Assembly (NCBI GenBank): GCA_027624335.1
Contig: JAQBWV010000019.1
Coordinates: 1 to 46,440 of the forward strand
Direction: 5' to 3'
Source of the DNA: Planctomycetota bacterium
GTDB taxonomy: Bacteria > Planctomycetota > Planctomycetia > Planctomycetales > Planctomycetaceae
Length of the DNA stretch: 46,440 bases
A model generated the notes under the pieces. The model was given only the letters and a program-made list of their open reading frames with translations. It was not told where the DNA came from and searched no databases. Positions 17,158-26,236 of the stretch are shown here, piece after piece; the stretch's first letter is position 1; every line of letters begins with the position of its first letter. Position numbers and translations under genes: made by a program.

Positions 17158-18264
17158 TTATCGATCAGCCAGGCGGCGTACGCGGTGAGCTTCACTGTCG
17201 CCGATGTAGACATTCCCTTCGCTGTCGACGAACACTCCATGTGGGCGAGCCGTGCGACACTTCAGTGGATCGCCATCCGGGCCGTCGCCGCGCTGACCGT
17301 CGCCCACCAGCAGTTCCAGTATCCCTGTCGACGCTCGAATCACACGGATGCTGTGACTTTCCGTGTCGGCCAGGTAGACGTCGCCCGTGGGGCCGATCGC
17401 GATTCCTTTTGGACCTGACAGGGTCGCCCGTTTCGCCGGACCACCGTTGCCCGCGAATCCTTTCGTGCCCGTACCGGCAAGATGATGCAGCGTCTGCTTC
17501 TGAAGATCGATCCGGTAGACCGTGTTGCCCTCCCGGAGTGCCAGATACAGGCTGTGTTTTCCGTCAAAGTCCAGGGCTCGCGGGCCGTTCAGCGGTGTGC
17601 CGTGCACCGGTGCTCCATCGGGCGTCGGCAATCTGGCACCTGTTCCTGCGAAGGTGTCAATCATGCCAGATTCGAGCTTCACGATGCGAACGCGGTGGTT
17701 GCCGATGTCGCAAATATAGAGATTGCCTCGACCATCCAGCGCGATGGAGTGAGGTCGGTTCAAAGTTGCCTTCGTGGCGAGTCCGCCGTCTCCCGAGAAT
17801 CCGACTGCACCGGTGCCCGCGACTGTTGAGATGATCCCCGACTTTGCATCGACTCGTCGGACAATGTTGTTTTTCATCTCCACGAAGAACATGTTCCCCT
17901 CAGCGTCGAACCTGACTTCATATGGTTCGTTGAGCGTGGCACTGGTCGCCGGCCCGCCATCGCCGGAGTAGCCCTGCCGACCACTGCCAGCGACGACGCT
18001 GATCTTTCCCGTAGCCTCATCCAGCCGCCGCACGACGTGAGTGGCGATCTCACAAACGTAGAGCGCACCGTCGGGACCTTTAGCGAGGCCATACGGTTCT
18101 CCGACAGGCGTTTGTTTTGCGATCTGCTCGCCGGCTTCGAAGCCCGAAACTCCCGTTCCGGCGATCGTGACAACGTCGCCCGCGAGCAACTTGCCTGGCA
18201 TCAGCTCCGGAAAAAAGCAGCCAGCCAGCGCACTGCAGACGAGCAGTCGCCGTGCATTTTGCAT
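17158..18264 (-). CDS. Exported NHL-repeat beta-propeller protein
   Basis: About 368 aa with an N-terminal signal (ARRLLVCSALAGCFFPELM) and a six-bladed NHL-type propeller. The repeats are obvious. Blades share the pattern GPDGALYVCEIATHVVRRLD, AEGNMFFVEMKNNIVRRVD, GRGNLYICDIGNHRVRIV, TGDVYLADTESHSIRVI and SEGNVYIGDSEAHRVRRL. They are separated by VAGTGAVGFSGDGG-type linkers. Such proteins bind ligands or act as lactonase-like enzymes; no catalytic set can be named here. The start MQNARRLL at 18264 gives the better signal peptide; the frame is open to 18297. It follows pyk on the same strand with about 160 bp between. Confidence 0.88.
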   Translation of the reverse strand: MQNARRLLVCSALAGCFFPELMPGKLLAGDVVTIAGTGVSGFEAGEQIAKQTPVGEPYGLAKGPDGALYVCEIATHVVRRLDEATGKISVVAGSGRQGYSGDGGPATSATLNEPYEVRFDAEGNMFFVEMKNNIVRRVDAKSGIISTVAGTGAVGFSGDGGLATKATLNRPHSIALDGRGNLYICDIGNHRVRIVKLESGMIDTFAGTGARLPTPDGAPVHGTPLNGPRALDFDGKHSLYLALREGNTVYRIDLQKQTLHHLAGTGTKGFAGNGGPAKRATLSGPKGIAIGPTGDVYLADTESHSIRVIRASTGILELLVGDGQRGDGPDGDPLKCRTARPHGVFVDSEGNVYIGDSEAHRVRRLADR

Positions 18265-18428
18265 GTGTCGGCAGCGGGAAGAAATGGCATGTTGCATCGG
18301 CAGAATCCTCTGTTGACGTCTCCAGTAAATGTCCGGTGACGGACTCGTCGCAGGTGGTGGTTAACTGTAGTGGTGAGCAATCTGACATGACAGCATCGCT
18401 GCCCGCGCCACCACAAATCAGACCGCCA

Positions 18429-19898
18429 TTACTCGACGACGTGTACGAGCATGGCGTCGTGTCCGCGGTCGCTCCAATGGGAACTGGCCACCACCACGAC
18501 AGCATCTCCTGCCCTAAGAACGCCTTCTCTGAGTCCCCACGTCGTCGCGAATTCTGCCAGTTCGTCTCCGGTATGTTCGGACAGGCTCCGCACGACCGAG
18601 GTCACTCCCCAAAGCAGGGCCATGCGTCTCGCCGTGTGCCAGGATTCGCAGACTGCGAGTACCGGAACCTGTCGACGTTCCTTCGAGATGGCCAGGGCTG
18701 ACCTTCCGGAAACGGTGGCGACGGCGATGAGGCTCGCCCTTAGCCGGTCCGCTGTCGCGACAGCTCCAACCGCGACGGCTTCCGTGATGATCTGTGCCTG
18801 AGCCGAAGTCGCTGACCGGTCCTCCCGGACAATCGGCTGAGATGCCAGCAGCGTCTCAGCTTCGCGAACGATGCGACTCATCATCGCCACCGCCTCACGC
18901 GGGTAAATTCCGATGGCACTCTCGCCTGAAAGCATGACCGCATCGGTGCCGTCGAGAACGGCGTTGGCGACGTCGCTGGTTTCCGCACGCGTTGGCAGCT
19001 CCTTCGTCTGCATACTGTCCAGCATCTGAGTCGCCGTGATGACGGGAACGCGCTTCTGATTACAAAGTCGAATGATCCGCTTCTGAATGCCCGGCACCGT
19101 GACAATGTCGACTTCAACGCCAAGGTCTCCGCGAGCGACCATCACGGCATCCGACGCGTCGATGATCTGTTCGAGTTGAGCAACGGCTTCGCCTTTTTCA
19201 ATCTTCGACACGATCATCGGGGGCGTCGTCGTGCCGGATGCTTCGATGCAGGACCGCAGTAATCGGACATCGTCGACACTGCGTACAAAGCTCAAGCCGA
19301 CGAATTCGAGCTGATTTTCGATCGCCCACTGCAGGTCCTTGCGATCTTTCTCCGTCAGCGACGGAGTGCTCAAAGCAACGCCCGGCAGATTCACTCCCTG
19401 TCGGCTGCGGATCGTGCCCGCGGCGTCGACGACACATCGAGCCCAGCCTGCCTGGGGATCAGTCTCCAGTACTCGCATTCCGACCATTCCGTCAGCGAGC
19501 AGAATTCGATCTCCGGCGGCCAGGTCGTCGACCAGCGGTTCATAGGTGCATGTGAGTTCCGAATCGTTTTCCGGATCCCGGTCTCGGACGAAAGTAAATA
19601 TCGCACCGTCGACACATAGCACGCTGTCACTGGCGAGTTTCCCGAGTCGAATCTTCGGTCCGGACAGATCGCCCAGCAGTCCGATCGGGCGGTCAAGTTC
19701 TTTGGACAGGTCGCGACCTTTCGCGACGATCTCCGCCAGCCATTCGTGCGTTCCGTGGGCAAAGTTGAGCCGGAAGATGTCCACCCCGCGAGTGATGAGA
19801 CCCCGCAGAGCATCCTGACTCTCGCAGGCTGGACCGACAGTGGCGATGATCTTTGTTTTCGCCAGCGGATTTTCATGATAGTCGTTGCCGGAACTCAT
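18429..19898 (-). CDS. pyk: Pyruvate kinase
   Basis: A 489-aa cytosolic glycolytic enzyme that makes pyruvate and ATP from phosphoenolpyruvate and ADP. Motifs in order: TKIIATVGPACES, DIFRLNFAHGTHE (Ser of the usual NFSHG is Ala), GDLSGPKIRLG, then the B domain, the catalytic block IVSKIEKGEAVAQL with the active-site Lys, MVARGDLGVEV (metal and substrate loop), VPVITATQMLDSM and DGTDAVMLSGESAIGIYP. The C-terminal allosteric domain is present. The start MSSGNDYH at 19898 has GGGAG about 8 nt upstream; the frame is open to 19949. It is divergent from pgpA. Confidence 0.96.
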   Translation of the reverse strand: MSSGNDYHENPLAKTKIIATVGPACESQDALRGLITRGVDIFRLNFAHGTHEWLAEIVAKGRDLSKELDRPIGLLGDLSGPKIRLGKLASDSVLCVDGAIFTFVRDRDPENDSELTCTYEPLVDDLAAGDRILLADGMVGMRVLETDPQAGWARCVVDAAGTIRSRQGVNLPGVALSTPSLTEKDRKDLQWAIENQLEFVGLSFVRSVDDVRLLRSCIEASGTTTPPMIVSKIEKGEAVAQLEQIIDASDAVMVARGDLGVEVDIVTVPGIQKRIIRLCNQKRVPVITATQMLDSMQTKELPTRAETSDVANAVLDGTDAVMLSGESAIGIYPREAVAMMSRIVREAETLLASQPIVREDRSATSAQAQIITEAVAVGAVATADRLRASLIAVATVSGRSALAISKERRQVPVLAVCESWHTARRMALLWGVTSVVRSLSEHTGDELAEFATTWGLREGVLRAGDAVVVVASSHWSDRGHDAMLVHVVE

Positions 19899-20101
19899 GA
19901 GCGGACTCCCTGGCTGCAGATTGGCTGGAAGCGGCGAACTTGCCTGCAACTCGTGTTCGTGATAATTCCCCTGGCTGAGCGATCGTCGCTCCCCGGAGTA
20001 CGAAACGTCCTCAAGGTAACCTTTCGAAGATGTCTCACTCAGTCCCGGACAGACTGAACAGCGGCAGTGTTCGCCCTCGTCCGCAGGATTCTACCGCACA
20101 A

Positions 20102-20608
20102 ATGAACCAGACAAATCGTAAACCCTGGATCGATCACCTGGCGGTGACACTTGGCACGGGCCTGGGCATCGGCTTTGCTCCATTTGCGCCTGGTACATTC
20201 GGCAGTCTGTTGGGACCTCCTCTTGTCTGGGGAGTTCTGCAATCGGGAATACCTTTGGCAGTGATCCTCGTTTCGGCCGCGGCCTTTATCCTTGCAGGGA
20301 TTCCAATCTGTACGAGAGCTTCGGCAGCCTTAGGCAAGCACGATCCAGGTCAGGTGGTTTACGACGAGATTGCCGCGTTCTGGATCGTTTTTCTGCCTCA
20401 TATCGTTCTGAGCCGCCCCATTGGCTGGGTGGCTGTCGTCGGCGGTTTTACCTTCTTTCGCGTCTTTGACATCTCGAAGCCCTGGCCAGTCAATCGGCTG
20501 GAGAAATTGCCGGACGGACTGGGCATCATGGCTGACGACCTGGCGGCCGCAGTTTACGCCGCAGTTTGCCTGTTTACTCTGGAGCAAATGGTCGCAAATC
20601 TTCTTTGA
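20102..20608 (+). CDS. pgpA: Phosphatidylglycerophosphatase A
   Basis: A 168-aa inner-membrane phosphatase that makes phosphatidylglycerol from its phosphate ester. Family motifs: GTGLGIGFAPFAPGTFGSL at the N-terminus, HDPGQVVYDEIAAFW with the acidic pair, FFRVFDISKPWPVNRLE, and GLGIMADDLAAAVYA near the C-terminus. Three to four hydrophobic segments are visible, as is usual. The start MNQTNRKPW at 20102 is chosen by family length; the frame is open to 20030 (MSHSVPDR) with no better ribosome site. The next gene follows about 110 bp later on the same strand. Confidence 0.93.
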   Translation: MNQTNRKPWIDHLAVTLGTGLGIGFAPFAPGTFGSLLGPPLVWGVLQSGIPLAVILVSAAAFILAGIPICTRASAALGKHDPGQVVYDEIAAFWIVFLPHIVLSRPIGWVAVVGGFTFFRVFDISKPWPVNRLEKLPDGLGIMADDLAAAVYAAVCLFTLEQMVANLL

Positions 20609-20716
20609 CCGATTTTCTGGATGACCGGGCCTGCTGCCGGAGTATCATTCCGCCTGGGAAAATCATCGACGATAAGGCGAAACGTGCGACCGCAACCGCA
20701 GGGGGGCTCTTTGACG

Positions 20717-22141
20717 ATGCTTATTAATTTAGCACGACGGAAAGATGGCAAGCATCTTCCATATCAATCTGTGCGTTCTGTGGTCTCCTGCCTGGCTTGT
20801 TACACAAGCGGGTTCCAGCAGGTAAGCAATGCGGTGTTGCGAATTGGAAATCGAACCCAGCAGTTTGCGGCTGCCGTCGCGATGGCCCACGCACTGTGTT
20901 TCGTCATGTGTTCTGCGGCGCGAGCCGACATCGTGTACCTGACGACCGGCGGAGTCATTCGCGGCACGATCGTGTCGCCAGAAGATGATGCGGACTCGTT
21001 GAGAATCTCTTCGCTTGAGGGAGTGGAGATCGATCTCCCCGGGAGTCATGTTTCGCGTCAGCAGCGTCGTCCGCTCAAGTTCGAAGAGTATGAAGTACGA
21101 GCCGAATCACTAGCCGACACGCTGGCAGCTCACTGGGAACTGGCGGAGTGGTGCCGCGAGCAGAACCTTACCGAGCAGCGGGAGATTCACCTGGAAATCG
21201 TCCTGGCCATCGACCCGGAACATCGCCAGGCACACTACGCGTTGCGGCACACGTTTTACCGTGAGCAGTGGATGACGCGCGAAGAGTACGAGCAGACTCG
21301 CCGCGACGATGGATTCGTTTTCTACAACGGAAAGTGGGTTCCGGTGGAGAAGCTCGAATCCGTCAAGACCGACGACGCAAGTTCGAAAGCCGAACGGGAG
21401 TGGTATGCGAAGGTTCGAGTCTGGCTGAACTGGGCCACCGGAAACCATCCTCAGCGAGCCGCCGATGGGCTTAACAATCTGCGTGGCATCAACAGTCCCG
21501 AATCACTTTCGGCGCTGGTTCAATTTCTCGGGAAAAGTCAGCATGCCGACATTCGGCGTTTGTTTATTGAGATCGCTGGAAAGATCGAAGGTCCCGGACC
21601 GATCGTTCCGCTTGCCACCTTGGCGGTTCGGGAAGACGTGCGTGAGCTGCGTGAGCTGGCTCTGTCAATGATCGGCGAACCGCACCACGAACAGGCTCGG
21701 CAGATCGTGATCAGCGAACTTCGTGATCGCAACAACATCGTCGTTTGCCGAGCCGGGTTCGTACTGGCGAAAATCGGAGATGAGACCTCGGTCCCCGCAT
21801 TGATCCGGGCTCTAGTCACGACTCATGGCTACAAAGTTCGAGTGCCCGTGCAGGGTTACAGCTTCGGAGTCGATGGATCAATTCCTGGCGGAACCGGACT
21901 TCCGCCGGAGATCGAAACTGGTCTGCGAACCGGAGTCTACGACAGCGTTCAGGTGGTCCCGTTACTGGGCGCCGCGCGAGCCACAAAGCTGGTTCCCATT
22001 TCCGTCAGTCGCGAGAACACCGACGTGCTGCTGGCGCTCCGCGAGATCACCGAACGGAATTTCGGTTTCGACGAAAACGCCTGGCAACGCTGGTGGACGG
22101 TCGATCGCAACCAGACAACGCTCGCACCTGACATTCCATAG
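20717..22141 (+). CDS. Exported HEAT-repeat protein
   Basis: Up to 474 aa. A signal peptide lies well inside the frame (FAAAVAMAHALCFVMCSAARA-D), so the true start may be the GTG at 20834, which has AGGTAAG upstream, or the ATG at 20717 used here. The mature N-terminus, DIVYLTTGGVIRGTIVSPED, resembles a small beta-barrel found in planctomycete exported proteins. A helical part follows with two WELAEWC/YALRHTFYREQWM segments that recall TPR helices. From about residue 240 HEAT-type repeats run on (LSALVQFLGKSQHADIRRL; PLATLAVREDVRELRELAL; SVPALIRALVTT). It is probably a periplasmic scaffold. It converges with the helicase gene, with 12 bp between stops. Confidence 0.8.
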   Translation: MLINLARRKDGKHLPYQSVRSVVSCLACYTSGFQQVSNAVLRIGNRTQQFAAAVAMAHALCFVMCSAARADIVYLTTGGVIRGTIVSPEDDADSLRISSLEGVEIDLPGSHVSRQQRRPLKFEEYEVRAESLADTLAAHWELAEWCREQNLTEQREIHLEIVLAIDPEHRQAHYALRHTFYREQWMTREEYEQTRRDDGFVFYNGKWVPVEKLESVKTDDASSKAEREWYAKVRVWLNWATGNHPQRAADGLNNLRGINSPESLSALVQFLGKSQHADIRRLFIEIAGKIEGPGPIVPLATLAVREDVRELRELALSMIGEPHHEQARQIVISELRDRNNIVVCRAGFVLAKIGDETSVPALIRALVTTHGYKVRVPVQGYSFGVDGSIPGGTGLPPEIETGLRTGVYDSVQVVPLLGAARATKLVPISVSRENTDVLLALREITERNFGFDENAWQRWWTVDRNQTTLAPDIP

Positions 22142-22153
22142 GGTATGACGCGA

Positions 22154-24136
22154 TCAACTGTCCGTGATCAATTCGCATTCCGGCAGGCTCGACAGAAAGA
22201 GTCGACCGTACGGTTTTGTGCGGACTCGAGGGTCCAGAATCACCACCTGTCCGGTGTCCTGACTTGACCGGATCAGCCGACCGAAGCCCTGCTTCAGTTT
22301 GATGATGGCTTCCGGAACCTGATATTCCATGAAGGGGTTCCCACCGCGAGCACGGATGGATTCAACGCGCGCTTCCAGCAGCGGCTGATCGGGAACACTG
22401 AACGGCAATTTGGTGATGATGACGTTCTGCAGCGCGTCTCCTGGAACGTCGACTCCCTGCCAGAAACTGTCTGCTCCAAACAAAACAGCGCTGGCTTCAT
22501 TCCGGAACTTGTCCAGCATCTGCGAACGCGGCAGTCCATCGCCCTGACAATAGAGAGAGATGTTCTGTTCGGCGAACCACGACCCAAGTCTGGCGGAGCA
22601 GTTCTTAAGCGTTCGATAACTGGTGAACAGCACAAACGCGCGACCGGCCGTCTCCAGCACGTGTTTCCTGATGGCCTGACACAGTGCCGTTTCAAAGTCT
22701 GCGGGATGCGTCGTGGGGTCCGGCATGCGGTCTCGCACGATCAGCTTCACTTGTCGCTGATAGTCGAAAGGACTTCCGAGTTTCTTCTCGATAGCTTTAG
22801 TGAGGCCGAGCCTGCTCTTGAAAAAGTCGAAGTTCTCCTGACCGATGGCCAATGTGGCACTGGCCAGGACGACCGTCTTCTTGACGTTGAACAGTTCGTC
22901 ACGCAGCACCGGTCCCACCTCGATCGGGCAGGAGACCAGCCTGGTGCTTTCACGCCGCCCAGAGGTTGATTCGATCCAGAAAACGGAATCGTCATCCTTC
23001 TGCGAAATCCACGAGTCGACCGACATCGCCAGCATGCTGCAACGTTCCGACGCGGCCTTCAGCTCGATTCTCTTTTCTTCGGCGTCGATTTCTTCAGCGG
23101 CCTCGGACAGGCGGATACCCAGCTTGCGCAGCGCCGGCGTCAACTGATTGGCGATTTCGACCGGTGTCCGTACTCGACCGTTCGCCGCACATTTGGAGTC
23201 TCGCCAGAATCGCATGGCGGTAAAAAAGTCCGAGTAATATTCCCGGAGCCGGATCACCGACTTCTGGCAGTCGGTCAGGTTGTGGGCGACAAGCAGCCCT
23301 TTGTTGGTGCGGTCGTTGTAGAGCCGGTTCAACAGGTACTCGACCTGCCCGCTTGAAGCCGAGATGCCCAGGTGGTCTCCGGCGACGGCCTCGATCGTGT
23401 GCGCTTCGTCGAGAATCGCGATGTCATAGTCGGGGAGAATCGCGGCGCCGTCTCGACGTAACGCGAGGTCAGAGAAAAACAGAGCGTGATTGACAACCAG
23501 GATGTCCGCATTCCAGATGCGCCGGCGAGCCTGGAAGTAGTAGCAGTCTTCAAAGAAGTCGCAGTGTTTGCCGAGACAGTTACCGTGTTCGCTTTGAACT
23601 TCTTCCCAAACCGAAGGCAACGGTCGAAAGTCGAGGTCTGAGCGGCTGCCGTCTCTGGTCGTCTTTGACCACTCGACGACGTCTTCCAGCTGACGGACTT
23701 CGTCGGGCCGAGCGTACAAAGAATCGGAGCGCTCGATCGCTCCGAACATGCGACGCAAGCTGATGTAGTTGGACCGACCTTTGACCAGAACCGACGAAAA
23801 CTCGACTGGAAGTACCGAATTCAGAAACGGCAAATCTCGATGAAACAGCTGCTCCTGCAAACTGATCGTGTGAGTCGAAATGACGATTCGCTTGCGAGGC
23901 GTTTTCTCGTCATTCGATTTGCCCTGGTCCCGGGTCGCGTGCAGAATCGCGGGTACCAGATACGCGAAACTCTTGCCGACTCCGGTACCGGCCTCGACGA
24001 TCAGATGCGACTCTTCGTTGATGGCCTGCTCAACTGCTGATGCCATTTCCAGCTGTTGAGGACGGCTTTCGTAACGATCCAACCGCTGAGCGATGCGCCC
24101 GGAGTCTCCAAGAATCGATTGAACATCCAGTTCCAT
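22154..24136 (-). CDS. DinG/XPD-like superfamily 2 DNA helicase with altered Fe-S cysteine set
   Basis: A 660-aa helicase of the XPD/DinG group that should unwind DNA with 5'-3' polarity. Walker A is EAGTGVGKS (50-56), motif II is DEAH (243-246), motif V region is GADSFWQGVDVPGD and motif VI is QGFGRLIRSSQDTG. In the Fe-S domain three Cys are kept (C187, C192, C198 in NCLGKHCDFFEDCYYF). The first one, normally in KGRSNYLC-x-RR, is Ser here (KGRSNYISLRR, S126). The start is MELDVQSIL at 24136, with GGAG about 9 nt upstream; a TTG at 24229 would extend it. Likely roles are DNA repair or clearing R-loops and G4 structures (inference from family). Confidence 0.9.
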   Translation of the reverse strand: MELDVQSILGDSGRIAQRLDRYESRPQQLEMASAVEQAINEESHLIVEAGTGVGKSFAYLVPAILHATRDQGKSNDEKTPRKRIVISTHTISLQEQLFHRDLPFLNSVLPVEFSSVLVKGRSNYISLRRMFGAIERSDSLYARPDEVRQLEDVVEWSKTTRDGSRSDLDFRPLPSVWEEVQSEHGNCLGKHCDFFEDCYYFQARRRIWNADILVVNHALFFSDLALRRDGAAILPDYDIAILDEAHTIEAVAGDHLGISASSGQVEYLLNRLYNDRTNKGLLVAHNLTDCQKSVIRLREYYSDFFTAMRFWRDSKCAANGRVRTPVEIANQLTPALRKLGIRLSEAAEEIDAEEKRIELKAASERCSMLAMSVDSWISQKDDDSVFWIESTSGRRESTRLVSCPIEVGPVLRDELFNVKKTVVLASATLAIGQENFDFFKSRLGLTKAIEKKLGSPFDYQRQVKLIVRDRMPDPTTHPADFETALCQAIRKHVLETAGRAFVLFTSYRTLKNCSARLGSWFAEQNISLYCQGDGLPRSQMLDKFRNEASAVLFGADSFWQGVDVPGDALQNVIITKLPFSVPDQPLLEARVESIRARGGNPFMEYQVPEAIIKLKQGFGRLIRSSQDTGQVVILDPRVRTKPYGRLFLSSLPECELITDS

Positions 24137-24323
24137 CCTGCGGGACTCCAAGTGATGCTGCCGCATCGAAGAATGTCGCGTCGTGCGCTGTGCCTGGTGC
24201 TCACCCAGGGAATGGAGTGAGACTCGCAAACCATAGCAGGTCGATCCGGCAATAGCGTCGTTCCATCACCAGCGGTACTGTGGACACACTCACTTCGGTG
24301 AGGAGTCGCAGAGGTGACGGGTC

Positions 24324-26051
24324 TTACGGAACTCGCTGAAAACCAACCATGCAAAGATCATCGCTTTGTGCATGTCCGCCGGCAAAAAGCGTGACGTCGT
24401 CGACGATTGCTTTGATCAGCGCATCAACTTCGAGTGGTCCACTCTTGACGAAAGCCTGCAGTCGCTTGCTGCCATAAATTTCACGACTGGGCTTCATCGC
24501 TTCGGTAACGCCGTCGGTGTAGAGCAGCCATGTGTCGCCACGCTTCAACGGATGAACAGACTGAACGAAGCTCTGATCTGCAATAATGCCCAGCGGCAAT
24601 CCGGTGTCATCCCCGTCGATTTGCTCGATGTTTCCATCCAGATCACGCGAGATTGGGGGCAGATGGCCCGCGCTGACCAGTACGATTTCGTGTTTGACTG
24701 GATCCAGTACGGCCATGGCGCAGGTGATAAATCGATGCCCAAGTCCGCTGGTGGAGATTTCTGAATTCAACCCCGACATTGCTTCCGCTGGGGATGTCCT
24801 TGTCAGCAAATGGTATCTCGCTGCGGAATAGAGGCGTGCCATCAGTAGCGCCGCAGGAACACCTTTGCCGGCGACATCAGCTACGGTGACCGCAATGCGA
24901 CCGTCCGGCAATTCGATGTAGTCGTAGTAATCTCCACCAACGTGCTGAGCGGCTTCGTAAAAGTCGGCGAATTCGTAGTCTTTTACGTCCGGGCACTTGT
25001 GTGGAAGAAAGCCGATCTGCACCTGCATGGCGATCTCAAGATCACGCTCGATATCTCGTCGCTTGAGCAGCGTCAGGTGCATGTTCGCGTTTTCAATCGC
25101 GAGCGAACATTGAGTCGCAATATTGACCAGCAGGTCGAGGTCGTCTTCGTCGAACCTGGATCTCAGGTCGAACGTCGTGATCTGAATGACGCCCAGCCGT
25201 TCTCCGCTCTGAGTGATCAGCGGAGCGCACATCATCGAGCGAATTTGCAGCCCGGCAAGACTTTCGCTACTGACAAACCGGCTGTCCTCACTGGCGTCAG
25301 CACTTAGGATGGCCTCTCCCGACTTCATGGCCCGGTTCACGATGGTTCGACTGACCGACATCGAGTCATCGTCGGTTCGACGGTTTCGACAGGCGCGAAC
25401 CTGTGCTTCCACATGATCTTCGTCCTTTAGTAGAACAAAGGCCTGATCCGCCTGAGAAAAGATTCGGAACAGTGCGTCGAGGATCGACGGAAGCACTTCA
25501 TCAATGTTCAATACATTGCCGAGGTACTTTCCAATTTCAAGGATCGCACGCAGTTTCACTTCGGGCTTGACACTCAGTCGGACTCCCGAGCCAGAGCGGG
25601 CATCAATGCGCGAGATGATCGACGATCGCTCACTATCGTCGTCCGAATCTCCTTCATCGCCAGTGATCGGCACATCAATGTTCGCGGTGGCGCCAATCTC
25701 ACCAGGGTACGAACTCGGCGGCTTTGCGTAGGCTGTATCTCCGCTCTGGTCTGAGTTACTGCTGTCGCAATGAAACGAGTAGGTGTACTCGCAGACTCGA
25801 ATGATGTCGCTTTCCTGAAGCAAAGTTGGCTCGGTCACGTCGGACTCGTTGACCTGAGTTCCGTTGCGGCTGCGAAGATCCTTCACGTAATAACTGCCGT
25901 GCAACTGAACGATCTGAGCGTGCTGTCGACTGACGGCACCATCTTCCAGAATCACCGCGCAGCTCGGATGACGACCGAACACAACTCGATCGCTTTCAAG
26001 TGGGATAATTTTGCCCTCGTCTGCACCAGTTAGAATCTTCAGATGTGCCAC
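24324..26051 (-). CDS. FHA-GAF-PP2C (RsbU/SpoIIE-type) serine phosphatase
   Basis: A 575-aa three-domain signalling protein. An FHA domain at about 1-95 has GRHPSC, SRQHAQI and RSRNGTQVNES, and binds phospho-Thr peptides. An acidic linker follows, then a GAF domain at about 160-320 (AILEIGKYLGNVLNIDEVL ... CSLAIENANMHL). The PP2C/SpoIIE domain at about 340-575 has VGGDYYDY, VADVAGKGVPAALLMA, SAGHLPP, YTDGVTEA and SDDLCMVGF, so the metal-binding acids are all present. By family it removes phosphate from Ser, often on anti-sigma-factor antagonists. The phosphopeptide partner of the FHA domain is not known. The start is GTG at 26051 with GGGG upstream. It lies between the degenerate protease and the helicase, same strand. 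Confidence 0.92.
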   Translation of the reverse strand: MAHLKILTGADEGKIIPLESDRVVFGRHPSCAVILEDGAVSRQHAQIVQLHGSYYVKDLRSRNGTQVNESDVTEPTLLQESDIIRVCEYTYSFHCDSSNSDQSGDTAYAKPPSSYPGEIGATANIDVPITGDEGDSDDDSERSSIISRIDARSGSGVRLSVKPEVKLRAILEIGKYLGNVLNIDEVLPSILDALFRIFSQADQAFVLLKDEDHVEAQVRACRNRRTDDDSMSVSRTIVNRAMKSGEAILSADASEDSRFVSSESLAGLQIRSMMCAPLITQSGERLGVIQITTFDLRSRFDEDDLDLLVNIATQCSLAIENANMHLTLLKRRDIERDLEIAMQVQIGFLPHKCPDVKDYEFADFYEAAQHVGGDYYDYIELPDGRIAVTVADVAGKGVPAALLMARLYSAARYHLLTRTSPAEAMSGLNSEISTSGLGHRFITCAMAVLDPVKHEIVLVSAGHLPPISRDLDGNIEQIDGDDTGLPLGIIADQSFVQSVHPLKRGDTWLLYTDGVTEAMKPSREIYGSKRLQAFVKSGPLEVDALIKAIVDDVTLFAGGHAQSDDLCMVGFQRVP

Positions 26052-26236
26052 GGTGGCCCCTGCTTCTCACTTAGGAATCGATCTGTGATGAAAGCGTGAA
26101 TCGCGAGCAAGCGATTCTAGTAACGAGGCGGGACTCCGGCAACGAGCGAGTCAGGCGACCGGGAGCGTTCAGTACGAGTGTCCCGTACGTCGCCTCTGCC
26201 ATCGAATATGGGACGACACCGGATCGGGCGATCGAC

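Noticed and set aside
24289..24302. CTCAC-TTCG-GTGAG hairpin after the phosphatase gene
   Set aside because: Only 5 bp and no T-run in the direction of transcription; too weak to call a terminator.
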